Shown: positions 24,113 to 31,059 of the stretch, piece by piece
Layout: each line of letters starts with the position of its first letter
Numbering within the stretch: position 1 is the stretch's first letter
Assembly: GCA_001829495.1 (NCBI GenBank)
Contig: MIBJ01000061.1
Location: 27,413-59,721, forward strand
Direction: 5' to 3'
Length of the DNA stretch: 32,309 nucleotides
From: Spirochaetes bacterium RBG_16_49_21
GTDB lineage: Bacteria; Spirochaetota; UBA4802; UBA5550
Made by a program: the position numbers and the translations under genes
Notes under the pieces: model-generated
Databases searched by the model: none
What the model saw: only the letters and a program-made list of their open reading frames with translations
What the model was told of the DNA's origin: nothing

Positions 24113-25033
24113 ATGAAAAGACTGATCCTCTGCATATCGTCCTTAATTCTTTTCCCCATCACTCTTGCCGGGAACATTAACAATATCCCGGAGCTCAAAA
24201 ATCTCAACCCCTATTCCAATGAATTACTCAAATCGGTCAGGAACGACATAAAACAAGGCATCTATGTCGTCAAGAGCCGCAGACCCGCGCAGGAGATGCC
24301 GGATCTTAAATTCTTTATATACAGCGTGAAAAAAGAGGACACCTTCTGGTCAATACTCTCCCGCTGCTCCCTCGACATCGACACCCTTGTTTCGGTGAAC
24401 GGCTTTTCAACGCCAAAGGACATTGCGCCGGGGAAAAAAATCTATGTGCCCAACATGAGGGGAATAATCGTTAGCGGGGAAGACGGGTCGGCCGTTCAGG
24501 GAATTCTCAGGGAAAACATGATCGGGCCGGAATATGTTTTCAGGATCAACCGGTGCAGCGACTTGAAGAAAAAATACCTCTTCATTCCCAACGGTAAAAT
24601 CTCAAACCTGGAGCGCTCCCTGTTCCTCGGCACCGGATTCATCTATCCCCTCCCCCATCCCCGCGCCGTAAAGAGGACGTCCGGGTTCGGAGTGAGGAGG
24701 GATCCCTTTGACCCGCGGCACATCGAATTCCACGCCGGCGTTGACATCGCCTGCCCCCGCGGCTCGCAGGTCCTGGCGGCGCGCGACGGAAAGGTCGTGT
24801 TCACCGGCTTTCAGGGAGGATACGGGAATCTCGTTGTGGTGGAGCATGAATACGGGTACCGGAGCTTCTACGGCCATCTCGCCAGGCCGCTCGTCAAGCC
24901 CGGAGACGCAGTGAAGCGGGGGGCGGCCATCGCCCTGTCCGGGAACACCGGCAGAACCACCGGCCCGCATCTCCATTTTGAGGTGCGGCGCAGCGGATCA
25001 GCGGTGAATCCCGGCGTGCTGTTTATGAATTAG
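24113..25033 (+). CDS. LysM and M23 (LytM-type) peptidoglycan endopeptidase
   Basis: A 306-residue secreted enzyme. Residues 1-20 are a signal peptide. A LysM-like peptidoglycan-binding domain lies at about 68-112 (YSVKKEDTFWSILSRCSLDI, then GKKIYVPNM). The M23 domain at about 185-303 has all metal and catalytic residues, H207-x3-D211 in HAGVD, H255 in FYGHL, and H286/H288 in GPHLHFE, so it should be an active zinc endopeptidase that cuts peptide cross-links. It is divergent from the bactofilin, whose homologues work with such peptidases in shape control. The ribosome site is weak. Confidence 0.94.
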   Translation: MKRLILCISSLILFPITLAGNINNIPELKNLNPYSNELLKSVRNDIKQGIYVVKSRRPAQEMPDLKFFIYSVKKEDTFWSILSRCSLDIDTLVSVNGFSTPKDIAPGKKIYVPNMRGIIVSGEDGSAVQGILRENMIGPEYVFRINRCSDLKKKYLFIPNGKISNLERSLFLGTGFIYPLPHPRAVKRTSGFGVRRDPFDPRHIEFHAGVDIACPRGSQVLAARDGKVVFTGFQGGYGNLVVVEHEYGYRSFYGHLARPLVKPGDAVKRGAAIALSGNTGRTTGPHLHFEVRRSGSAVNPGVLFMN

Positions 25034-25106
25034 ATGTAATTGTCAAGACTTCAATTGGTTTTCCTGCAATTATGCTTGAATCAAATGTAATTCGTTCCTG
25101 CCACAT
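25023..25106 (-). pseudogene. Possible DUF433 N-terminal remnant
   Basis: A 27-codon minus-strand frame starting MWQERITFDSSIIAGKPI resembles the first residues of DUF433 (VapB45-like) proteins, in which the pattern R-I-x-x-D-x-x-I-x-x-G-K-P is followed by x-I-x-G-T-R. Here it breaks off after GKPI and runs into unrelated sequence within the end of the peptidase gene. This is a decayed fragment at best. Confidence 0.35.
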
Positions 25107-25135
25107 AAAAACCTCGAAATCATCATTTTAATTAT

Positions 25136-25234
25136 TAGACTTGTTGCATAACTAAATTATAATTGAAATTGCCCTCCGCCACCGCAGGCGACGAAGAGCA
25201 ATTCAAATATTATTGCAGTTTTGCAACAAGTCTA
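25136..25234. repeat. 99-bp MITE-like inverted-repeat element
   Basis: TAGACTTGTTGCA (25136-25148) and its exact inverse TGCAACAAGTCTA (25222-25234) bound the element. Imperfect inner pairing (ATTGAAATTGC against its near complement) suggests a foldback structure. The left end shares 22 identical bases with 4424-4445. It lies between two gene remnants. Confidence 0.65.
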
Positions 25235-25270
25235 TTATATATCTCAAAATATGAAATTAAAACATCAAAA

Positions 25271-25360
25271 TCAAGCATTATTTAATTGTCTATAACCACG
25301 ATACAATACGCCTGGCAGGTCATCTAGTGCAGCCTTCCGGATTGTGACTCTATCATGCAT
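25271..25360 (-). pseudogene. Possible GNAT acetyltransferase N-terminal remnant
   Basis: A 29-codon minus-strand frame beginning MHDRVTIRKAALDDLPGVL looks like the start of a GNAT acetyltransferase (first strand then the AxxDLPxVxxL helix), followed by YRQLNN and then a stop. All acetyl-CoA-binding sequence is missing. It lies immediately upstream of the foldback element, which may mark the break. Confidence 0.4.
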
Positions 25361-25397
25361 ATTTGATACCAGGCCTTCTGGATTTAAGCCCCTTCTG

Positions 25398-26486
25398 TCA
25401 GAAGGCGTTAACCACTTTCCCTATTTCTTCAATAAGCGCTGTGACCGCATCGCGATGATCCACAACCTTTACTTTTTCCCCTTTCGCGAAAAGAAGGAGC
25501 CTGCCGTCGCGAATGCCGGCAAGGCCGGCGTCCGCCTCTTTTGCCTCGCCCGGTCCGTTCACCTCGCAGCCCATAACCGCGACCTGCAGGGTTGTATTCT
25601 TTTCCGCAAGGATCTTCTCAAACCGCGCCGTCACTTCCTGATCCACCCTCTGTGCCAGGTCCAGGATATCGAGCGAGGGGTCGGTCCGGCCGCAGGTCGG
25701 GCATGAGACTATTCTGACCAGGCATCTGCGCTCTCCCACAGACTCAAGTATCCTGCGCGCGACGATGATCTCTTCGGCCGGGTCGCCGGTCATGGACACG
25801 CGTATGGTGTCGCCGATCCCCAGCATCAGGAGATGCCCGATCGCCACCGAGCTCTGGACCATGCAGGTGACGCCGTAGCCCGCCTCGGTAAGGCCGATAT
25901 GCACCGGGTAGTCGCGCTCGTCCGAAAATAATTTGTTCGCTTCAATGGTTTGTAAAATATCCGACGACTTTATGGACACGACGATATCGGTAAAATCGTT
26001 GTCCTCGAGAATCCGGACATGCTCCATCGCTGAAGCGACCAGGCTCCCGGGAGTGACCTCGGGGAATTTGCGCCGGTCGACCGAGCCGCTGTTCACGCCG
26101 ATCCGGATCGGCACGCCGTGATCCCTCGCAGCTTTCACCACTTCGCGCACGCCGACAGCGTCGCCGATGTTCCCCGGGTTGATCCGCACCTTGCTTGCCC
26201 CGGCCCTGATCGCCGCGACCGCGATCCGGTAATCGAAGTGTACGTCCGCGCACAAGGGAATGCTTACGGCCGGGATTATCTTCTTTAAATATCCGGCCGA
26301 TTCCGCGTTTCGTAAGGCGAGCCGCACAAGCCCTGCTCCCTGGTCCGCCAATTGCATTATCTGCGCTATGGTCTCGTCAACCCGCTCGATCGGAATATTG
26401 GTCATGGACTGGATCGATACGGGCGCGCCGCCGCCGATGGCGAGGCTGCCGGCTTTGACTTGTTTTGTTTTCTTTCGTTGTCTCAT
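25398..26486 (-). CDS. ispG: 4-hydroxy-3-methylbut-2-en-1-yl diphosphate synthase IspG
   Basis: A 4Fe-4S enzyme of the MEP isoprenoid pathway that converts MEcPP to HMBPP. The 362-residue length fits the short bacterial form. Signatures are VSIQSMTN, LVRLAL, ADVHFDYRIA, VRINPGNIGD, IRIGVNSGSVD, HIGLTEAG, and in the C-terminal cluster domain SCPTCGRT and VMGCEVNGPGEAKEAD, which supply the three cluster cysteines and the conserved glutamate. Other MEP genes are not in the window. Confidence 0.97.
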   Translation of the reverse strand: MRQRKKTKQVKAGSLAIGGGAPVSIQSMTNIPIERVDETIAQIMQLADQGAGLVRLALRNAESAGYLKKIIPAVSIPLCADVHFDYRIAVAAIRAGASKVRINPGNIGDAVGVREVVKAARDHGVPIRIGVNSGSVDRRKFPEVTPGSLVASAMEHVRILEDNDFTDIVVSIKSSDILQTIEANKLFSDERDYPVHIGLTEAGYGVTCMVQSSVAIGHLLMLGIGDTIRVSMTGDPAEEIIVARRILESVGERRCLVRIVSCPTCGRTDPSLDILDLAQRVDQEVTARFEKILAEKNTTLQVAVMGCEVNGPGEAKEADAGLAGIRDGRLLLFAKGEKVKVVDHRDAVTALIEEIGKVVNAF

Positions 26487-26591
26487 TATATGATCTTCAG
26501 CCCTATAAAGGGCTCACTTTCCATGTGCTGAATTTCACCATATAGGATTCAGACAGAACCGCAGACAAGAACTTTTTTATGCACAATATAA

Positions 26592-26620
26592 TTGACAGAT
26601 AAAGACCGGTTAAATAAATT
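26592..26620 (+). promoter_or_regulatory. Promoter of tRNA-Ala
   Basis: A perfect TTGACA (26592-26597), then 17 bases, then TAAATT (26615-26620), 16 bases before the tRNA. It fits a sigma-70 promoter for the tRNA. The spacer from 26487 to here holds nothing else I can identify. Confidence 0.6.
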
Positions 26621-26636
26621 ATCTATACATAAACGA

Positions 26637-26709
<73 letters not shown>

Positions 26710-26762
26710 CAGGAAAAAATAGAGGCAACACCATGACCGGCAATCCCACCATGAAGTAAGAT

Positions 26763-26954
26763 ATGAGAGTCGATAGAGCACAGGTACGAGTGTCAAGAAT
26801 AGAGTCTGAAGGGACGGAAGAAGCTGTTTCTTTGACAAAATCGGAAGCACTCTCGTTTATTTGGGAATTAAGTCAGGAGGTCTTCTCCTTATCCGGGAGA
26901 TACGATGTTGAATCAAGACTACAGAGACATGTTGTCTCTGTTATTAGAAAATAA
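26763..26954 (+). CDS. Small protein paired with the nucleotidyltransferase
   Basis: A 63-residue protein whose second half (SEALSFIWELSQEVFSLSG, then DVESRLQRHVVSVIRK) resembles short proteins encoded just before nucleotidyltransferase genes in many bacteria. It overlaps the next gene by 50 bases in another frame, which indicates co-translation. It may act as a partner or antitoxin, though this is inference. The exact start is uncertain, as the ribosome site before 26763 is weak. Confidence 0.6.
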   Translation: MRVDRAQVRVSRIESEGTEEAVSLTKSEALSFIWELSQEVFSLSGRYDVESRLQRHVVSVIRK

Positions 26955-27348
26955 GGTTGATTTTCTGCTTGTCGGAGCCTATGCGCTGGCGGTTCACGGC
27001 TTTCCACGTGCGACTGCGGATATCGACGTTTTCGTAAAACCGTCTCAGGGAAACGCCCGGCGCGTTTATAAGGCTCTGTCCGAATTTGGAGCTCCTCTTG
27101 GCAATGTATCTGTAGCTGATTTTGAATCACCGGGAACAATTCTGCAGATCGGCGTTGCCCCACGGCGAATTGATCTGATTACGGAAATTGGCGGATTGTC
27201 CTTTGATGAAGCGAGCGAAGATAAGGATATTGTTGAAATAGAGGGTCTTTCAATACCGGTTATTTCCAAAGCCAAGTTGATTATCAACAAATTAGCGACC
27301 GGAAGAGAAAAAGATCGTCTTGATGCCGAGGCTCTAAAAAATTCATGA
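26905..27348 (+). CDS. Nucleotidyltransferase-fold protein (AbiEii / DUF6036-like)
   Basis: A 147-residue protein. LLVGAYALAVHGFPRATADIDVFV (22-44) is the nucleotidyltransferase motif in the form G-x-x-A-L-A-x-H-G-x-P-R-x-T-x-D-I-D (D39, D41). ISKAKLIINKLATGREKDRLDAEAL at the end is the usual C-terminal signature of this group. Relatives serve as toxins in AbiE-like TA systems or as adaptation enzymes. GGGAGA precedes the ATG, which lies inside the preceding small gene. First full-length genes after the tRNA. Confidence 0.88.
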   Translation: MLNQDYRDMLSLLLENKVDFLLVGAYALAVHGFPRATADIDVFVKPSQGNARRVYKALSEFGAPLGNVSVADFESPGTILQIGVAPRRIDLITEIGGLSFDEASEDKDIVEIEGLSIPVISKAKLIINKLATGREKDRLDAEALKNS

Positions 27349-27482
27349 CAATCGCTTTAATACAAACTGAGATTAAAAAAAAATTGCACCAGATAGAATT
27401 CCCGGATAATAATCGTTCGGCGACATGAAGAAAAGACGCAGAGCTGGAAAAAGGACAATGATTCTCAGGAGGTACTGTAACA

Positions 27483-27977
27483 ATGATTAACCAACTGCTT
27501 TTCGCCTTAATGCTTCTTACCACACTCGGCACCGGCCTGATGGCCGGGCTCTTTTTTGCTTTTTCGATCTCCGTGATGAAGGCCCTCGGCCGCCTCTCCC
27601 CGGCAGAGGGCATCGCCGCCATGCAGTCCATCAATATCGCCATCATCAATCCGCCGTTTCTCCTGGTTTTCTTGGGAACGGCCGCAGGCTGCGTGCTCGT
27701 GACGATCGTCTCTCTGTTGCGCTGGCACGATCCCGGCTCCGTTTACCTGCTCGCCGGCGCCGCGCTCTATCTGGTCGGCGGCTTTTTGGTGACCATGGTA
27801 TTCAACGTGCCCAGGAACAACGCGCTGGCGTCGGTCGCGCCCGCCGGTCCCAACAGCGCCGGCCTGTGGGCCGGTTACCTCTCGTCATGGACCGCATGGA
27901 ACCACGTCCGCACGGTTGCAGCGCTCGTTGCAGCGGCCCTGCTTACCATAGGGCTCTGCATTCGATCCGTGCATTAA
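27483..27977 (+). CDS. DUF1772-family membrane protein
   Basis: A 164-residue protein with four TM helices (about 5-30, 55-75, 85-110 and 135-160). It carries the DUF1772 signatures: ALMLLTTLGTGLMAGLFFAFS at the start, FNVPRNNAL in the third helix region, and SSWTAWNHVRTVAAL near the end. DUF1772 includes anthrone oxygenase-like proteins; the function in bacteria is unclear. A strong AGGAGG precedes the ATG. Confidence 0.88.
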   Translation: MINQLLFALMLLTTLGTGLMAGLFFAFSISVMKALGRLSPAEGIAAMQSINIAIINPPFLLVFLGTAAGCVLVTIVSLLRWHDPGSVYLLAGAALYLVGGFLVTMVFNVPRNNALASVAPAGPNSAGLWAGYLSSWTAWNHVRTVAALVAAALLTIGLCIRSVH

Positions 27978-27988
27978 AAAGCATCGGC

Positions 27989-28120
27989 ATGAGGCTCGCA
28001 AGCGACTACAAACGACAATTCGGCTGGCGCGATTGGCCCGCAGTCTTCGATGCTCTACCTTCGTTTCAAGGCAGTACCATACGTGATCTGGCGTGCGGAG
28101 CAGGCGACTGGGGTATCTAA
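27989..28120 (+). pseudogene. Truncated SAM methyltransferase (N-terminal fragment)
   Basis: Only 43 residues remain, MRLASDYKRQFGWRDWPAVF then DLACGAGDWG, which is the N-terminus and SAM motif I of a class I methyltransferase of the UbiE/type-11 kind. The family is normally about 200-250 residues. The frame stops just after motif I, six bases before the hicB gene, so the 3' part was lost at the junction with the hicAB module. Confidence 0.75.
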
Positions 28121-28126
28121 TACCCT

Positions 28127-28342
28127 TCAGGCATACATTAATTTCCCGCGGGGTTCCGGGATAGGACGCTCCAAATTACGCGCAGTTTCAATCCATTCGT
28201 CAATAATGATACGGACGTTCTGTAACGCTTCTTCATAACTTTCACCATCCGCGAGGCACCCCGGTAGTTCCGGCACCTCCGCAATATAGGCACTATCTTC
28301 GTCACTCCAATAAATAATCACTTCATATTTATAATTCTTCAT
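28127..28342 (-). CDS. hicB: HicB-family antitoxin (first hicAB module)
   Basis: A 71-residue HicB partial-RNase-H-like domain: EVIIYWSDEDSAYIAEVPELPGCLADGESYEEALQNVRIIIDEWIE. It would neutralise the HicA toxin encoded just upstream, with which it overlaps by 14 bases. It lacks a C-terminal DNA-binding domain, so any autoregulation must come from elsewhere. Confidence 0.93.
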   Translation of the reverse strand: MKNYKYEVIIYWSDEDSAYIAEVPELPGCLADGESYEEALQNVRIIIDEWIETARNLERPIPEPRGKLMYA

Positions 28343-28592
28343 GCTTTTTACCTAATTGGTATTTCAAGAAAAGATTTCTTACTTGTTTTACCTGGTACGG
28401 TTTTGCCTTACTTGCCTTTGGCTGAATATTGATTATCTCTACAATATCTTTCTGATAAAAAATATGATGATCTCCTTTAATTCGCTCTTGAAAACCAAAT
28501 CGCCTCAGCAGGGAACAAAGCTCATCAAAGCCGATATTCGCATCGCTTCTACCGGAAAGAATCCTGTTCAATAATTTATCAAATTGTGTCAT
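28329..28592 (-). CDS. hicA: HicA-family mRNA interferase toxin (first hicAB module)
   Basis: An 87-residue double-stranded-RNA-binding-fold RNase. The catalytic histidine lies in GDHHIF (H42 or H43), where the usual form is GSHHIF, and SKAKPYQVKQVRN is the conserved tail. I take the ATG at 28592; a TTG three codons earlier is possible. It precedes and overlaps hicB. Confidence 0.92.
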   Translation of the reverse strand: MTQFDKLLNRILSGRSDANIGFDELCSLLRRFGFQERIKGDHHIFYQKDIVEIINIQPKASKAKPYQVKQVRNLFLKYQLGKKHEEL

Positions 28593-28623
28593 TATTGTCA
28601 ATTAATGGAAACTTTAAAATAAA

Positions 28624-28755
28624 TCAAAAGCCTTTAAGCAATTGGTCCGTGGACACGATTTCCAGGCCCATATCGGCGAATTCCTTGATCTTCCTGTCGC
28701 GCTTTTCATCCGTTCGGGAGCCGATGGCGTCCTTAACCACCTCCCTGTTTCGCAT
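28624..28755 (-). pseudogene. Isochorismatase-like hydrolase, C-terminal fragment
   Basis: The minus-strand frame NREVVKDAIGSRTDEKRDRK, then EFADMGLEIVSTDQLL, resembles the last 40 residues of cysteine/isochorismatase-fold hydrolases (VVxDAxxSR, then a helix and GxxIVSTxxxL). No catalytic residues remain, as the upstream part is gone. It lies 32 bases upstream of hicA on the same strand, so the hicAB module sits between two broken genes. Confidence 0.6.
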
Positions 28756-28797
28756 CGGTCATTTCACAAGCTCTGAGCAACTGGTTGCAAGGAATTG

Positions 28798-28815
28798 TCC
28801 TTCTGTCAAGAAGGA
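28798..28815. repeat. Small perfect hairpin
   Basis: TCCTTCT (28798-28804) and AGAAGGA (28809-28815) with a GTCA loop, just upstream of the relB promoter. It may be an operator or the remains of a terminator. The 28756-28914 spacer otherwise contains the promoter and no gene. Confidence 0.4.
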
Positions 28816-28831
28816 ATATCAACGATTTTTG

Positions 28832-28861
28832 TTGACATTTCCATAAAACTTCTTTTTTAAT
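28832..28861 (+). promoter_or_regulatory. Promoter of the relBE module (copy 1 of a duplicated sequence)
   Basis: TTGACA (28832-28837) with TTTAAT (28856-28861) at 18 bases. The surrounding AACGATTTTT, TTGACATTT and TGAAATA blocks recur at 30948-30996 in front of the TM2 gene. Confidence 0.65.
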
Positions 28862-28914
28862 TGAAATAGGAATATGGAATTCAGCAATAATAATTCTTGA
28901 AGAGGAAAAATAAA

Positions 28915-29100
28915 ATGTCAACCGTGAAAGAAAAAATGGCCGAAATTATACGGTCACAGCCGGATGATGCTTCATATGAAGAAATAATGCGTGAGTTGGC
29001 CTTTGAGCGTATGGTTGAAAGAGGGCTCGATGACTCCAAAAAAGGGCGCGTCATTTCAAACGAAGACGTGGAACGTCAAATTCGCTCATGGCAGAAATAA
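28915..29100 (+). CDS. RelB/ParD-type antitoxin
   Basis: A 61-residue acidic helical protein (MSTVKEKMAEIIRSQPDDAS, then YEEIMRELAFERMVERGLDD, then GRVISNEDVERQIRSWQK). The tail resembles addiction antitoxins that wrap their toxin. AGAGGA precedes the ATG at 28915. It overlaps the toxin gene by 13 bases. Confidence 0.87.
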   Translation: MSTVKEKMAEIIRSQPDDASYEEIMRELAFERMVERGLDDSKKGRVISNEDVERQIRSWQK

Positions 29101-29384
29101 GATGGACACTGGAAGCCGCGAAATGGCTCCAAGATATTCATGACTATATTGCTCAGGAAAACCCAAACGCATCGCAGAACGTTATCTCCGATATACATGA
29201 AAAAGCGCAGATTCTAAGGAATTTTCCACAGATAGGATACCTGTACAGATCAGAGCCGGAAGGAGATATCCGGATTCTTTTATACGGACACTATCGAATA
29301 ACATACCTGATAAAAAATCAAGACACTGTTGAAATCTTGGGAGTGTTCCATGGTGCATTGGATATCGATAAATATTTTCCATGA
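29088..29384 (+). CDS. RelE/ParE-family toxin
   Basis: A 98-residue protein with the ParE/RelE fold: IRWTLEAAKWLQDIHDYIAQ, AQILRNFPQIGYLYRSEPEG, DIRILLYGHYRITYLIKNQD and VEILGVFHGALDIDKYFP. It acts either as gyrase poison (ParE) or ribosome-dependent RNase (RelE); the residues visible do not decide which. Its start lies inside the antitoxin gene. Confidence 0.92.
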   Translation: MAEIRWTLEAAKWLQDIHDYIAQENPNASQNVISDIHEKAQILRNFPQIGYLYRSEPEGDIRILLYGHYRITYLIKNQDTVEILGVFHGALDIDKYFP

Positions 29385-29426
29385 ATTGAAGGATCGGAAA
29401 ACAAAAATTCAAGTGCCTCCAACAAA

Positions 29427-29697
29427 ATGTCTATAAACAACGTCCTCTCACATATCCTCCCCCCATGCTGCAACCTGGCTGCCGTACCGGTCCAAGTATT
29501 GCCTGAGCGCGAAAAACGGTTCTTCGCCTCCTCCATGCCGGATGCGGTCACTGCCATTGTGACGGCGCATCATGTGTTAACTGAAGAGGAGTGGACCTGG
29601 TACGCAACGCCCGGTAGCGAAGAACGCTGCGACGCGGATGATCACCTCAGGGGCCTGTGCGAAGCGATCAGGGACCAACTGGAGAAACAGGAATACC
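29427..29697 (+). pseudogene. N-terminal fragment of a QueG-like / 4Fe-4S family protein (tentative)
   Basis: A frame from the ATG at 29427 looks coding (PEREKRFFASSMPDAVTAIV, then TAHHVLTEEEWTWYATPGSE, then CDADDHLRGLCEAIRDQLEK), and I think it resembles the N-terminal part of epoxyqueuosine reductase-like 4Fe-4S proteins. The cluster-binding cysteines and the rest of the protein are missing. The frame meets the start of the ORF6N gene at 29698, whose ribosome site lies within the fragment. The family assignment is uncertain; that it is a truncated gene is more secure. Confidence 0.5.
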
Positions 29698-30225
29698 ATG
29701 CCGGAGAACGGCGTGAAAGAAATAATACCTCCAGAAAGAATTCTTGCCAAAATTTATTTAATTCGAGGCATGAAGGTTATGCTCGATAAGGACCTTGCCG
29801 ATTTGTATGAGGTTGCAACGGCTCAATTAAAAAGACAGGTGCGAAGAAACCTGGAACGGTTTCCCGATGATTTCATATTTGAATTAACCGCGGATGAATT
29901 TGAAAACTTGAGATGCCAAATTGGCACCTCAAGATGGGGAGGCGAAAGATATATGCCTATGGCTTTTACCGAACAGGGCGTTGCCATGCTTTCCAGCGTG
30001 CTGAACAGTAAACGGGCAATCCAGGTTAATATCCAGATTATGCGAACGTTTACCAGGCTACGCCGGATGATATCAACGCATGATGATTTACGGAAGAAAA
30101 TCGAAGCAATGGAAAAAAAATATGACAAACAGTTTCGGATTGTTTTTGATGCAATAAAAGAGTTGCTCAAGAATGGATCGAAACCAAAAAAGAAGATTGG
30201 TTTCAACGTGAAAGATACGAAATAA
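29698..30225 (+). CDS. ORF6N-domain DNA-binding protein
   Basis: A 175-residue protein. The ORF6N domain occupies about 12-98, with RILAKIYLIRGMKVMLDKDL, LADLYEVATAQLKRQVRRNL, RFPDDFIFELTADEFENLR and YMPMAFTEQGVAMLSSVLNS. A charged coiled coil follows (about 125-160) and then a basic tail. Such proteins are widespread in prophages and accessory regions and are thought to bind DNA as regulators. The ATG at 29698 has GGAG upstream within the truncated gene before it. Confidence 0.92.
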   Translation: MPENGVKEIIPPERILAKIYLIRGMKVMLDKDLADLYEVATAQLKRQVRRNLERFPDDFIFELTADEFENLRCQIGTSRWGGERYMPMAFTEQGVAMLSSVLNSKRAIQVNIQIMRTFTRLRRMISTHDDLRKKIEAMEKKYDKQFRIVFDAIKELLKNGSKPKKKIGFNVKDTK

Positions 30226-30321
30226 AAAGGATGTTCGTTGTGGCTGATCTGATTGGTCAGATGCGGCGATAATATGCTAAACAATTCAAATCAGGTGAAT
30301 TGAATCACTGTGAGGTCGGTC

Positions 30322-30906
30322 ATGACCGATAGTTGGGTTTTCATCCCCGGGCTGGCGTTACTGTTTGTGCTAGGTATGGTGATTAGGAACCGCCTGGCAC
30401 GAGAGTACAGGAGTCGTCCGGGTGCCAGCATCCAGACGGTAGCGTTGGTGTGGACTTTCTACGCAGTTCATTTCAGTCTCGTGGTGTTCGCTGCCGTGAA
30501 GTCGACATGGCGATTAATCCTTCACCCGTCGCTAGCGCTTGGTGGTGGAATAGTGCTTGCAGGCGTCGGGGTTGTGCTAAACCTGAGTGCGGCATATGCG
30601 TTTCGGTCCCTCAAGCGCCTGTCGGGCCTAGATAATGCGCGCTTAGTGACCGAAGGAATCTACCGGTGGAGTCGGAACCCGCAGCTCCTTGGGTGGACTC
30701 TTGTCCTGGTGGGGCTTGGGCTAATCCGCGAATCGGCAATGCTTATCTTGCTGGCGCTATTTTTTTGGGTGAGTTACCGTCTCTGCCTGCCGCTCGAAGA
30801 AGTGCTCCTCGAACGCCTCTTCGGGAAAGAATATGAGACATATCGGCGTCACACACATCGATACTTCGGACCCCCAAGGAAGAGACGGAAAGAATGGCAA
30901 TCTTAA
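30322..30906 (+). CDS. Isoprenylcysteine carboxyl methyltransferase-like (PEMT/ICMT) membrane protein
   Basis: A 194-residue polytopic membrane protein. LVTEGIYRWSRNPQLLGW, then LEEVLLERLFGKEYETYRRH and THRYFGP, is the C-terminal signature of the ICMT/phospholipid methyltransferase family, which uses SAM at the membrane. The natural substrate in bacteria is usually unknown. I use the ATG at 30322 with GAGG upstream; a GTG four codons earlier is possible. Base composition is close to that of the neighbours. Confidence 0.88.
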   Translation: MTDSWVFIPGLALLFVLGMVIRNRLAREYRSRPGASIQTVALVWTFYAVHFSLVVFAAVKSTWRLILHPSLALGGGIVLAGVGVVLNLSAAYAFRSLKRLSGLDNARLVTEGIYRWSRNPQLLGWTLVLVGLGLIRESAMLILLALFFWVSYRLCLPLEEVLLERLFGKEYETYRRHTHRYFGPPRKRRKEWQS

Positions 30907-30958
30907 TCCCCGAAGCAGAGCTTCGAGGTATTCTCACGCTGCGATAAAACGATTTTTA

Positions 30959-30987
30959 TTGACATTTTCAAAAAACTTTGTTTTAAT
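30959..30987 (+). promoter_or_regulatory. Promoter of the TM2 gene (copy 2 of the duplicated sequence)
   Basis: TTGACA (30959-30964), 17 bases, then TTTAAT (30982-30987). The block from 30948 matches 28821 onward, the relBE promoter. Confidence 0.65.
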
Positions 30988-31059
30988 CTGTGAAATATAT
31001 ATGAGATTTCTTAATAATACCATACAGCCTTGAAATTTGAAAAAAAAAGGAGGCCCGCC

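Noticed and set aside
28733-28921. Minus-strand frame of 62 codons with LLDRRTIPCNQLLRACEM
   Set aside because: It overlaps the relBE promoter and the isochorismatase fragment, has no ribosome site, and looks like chance.
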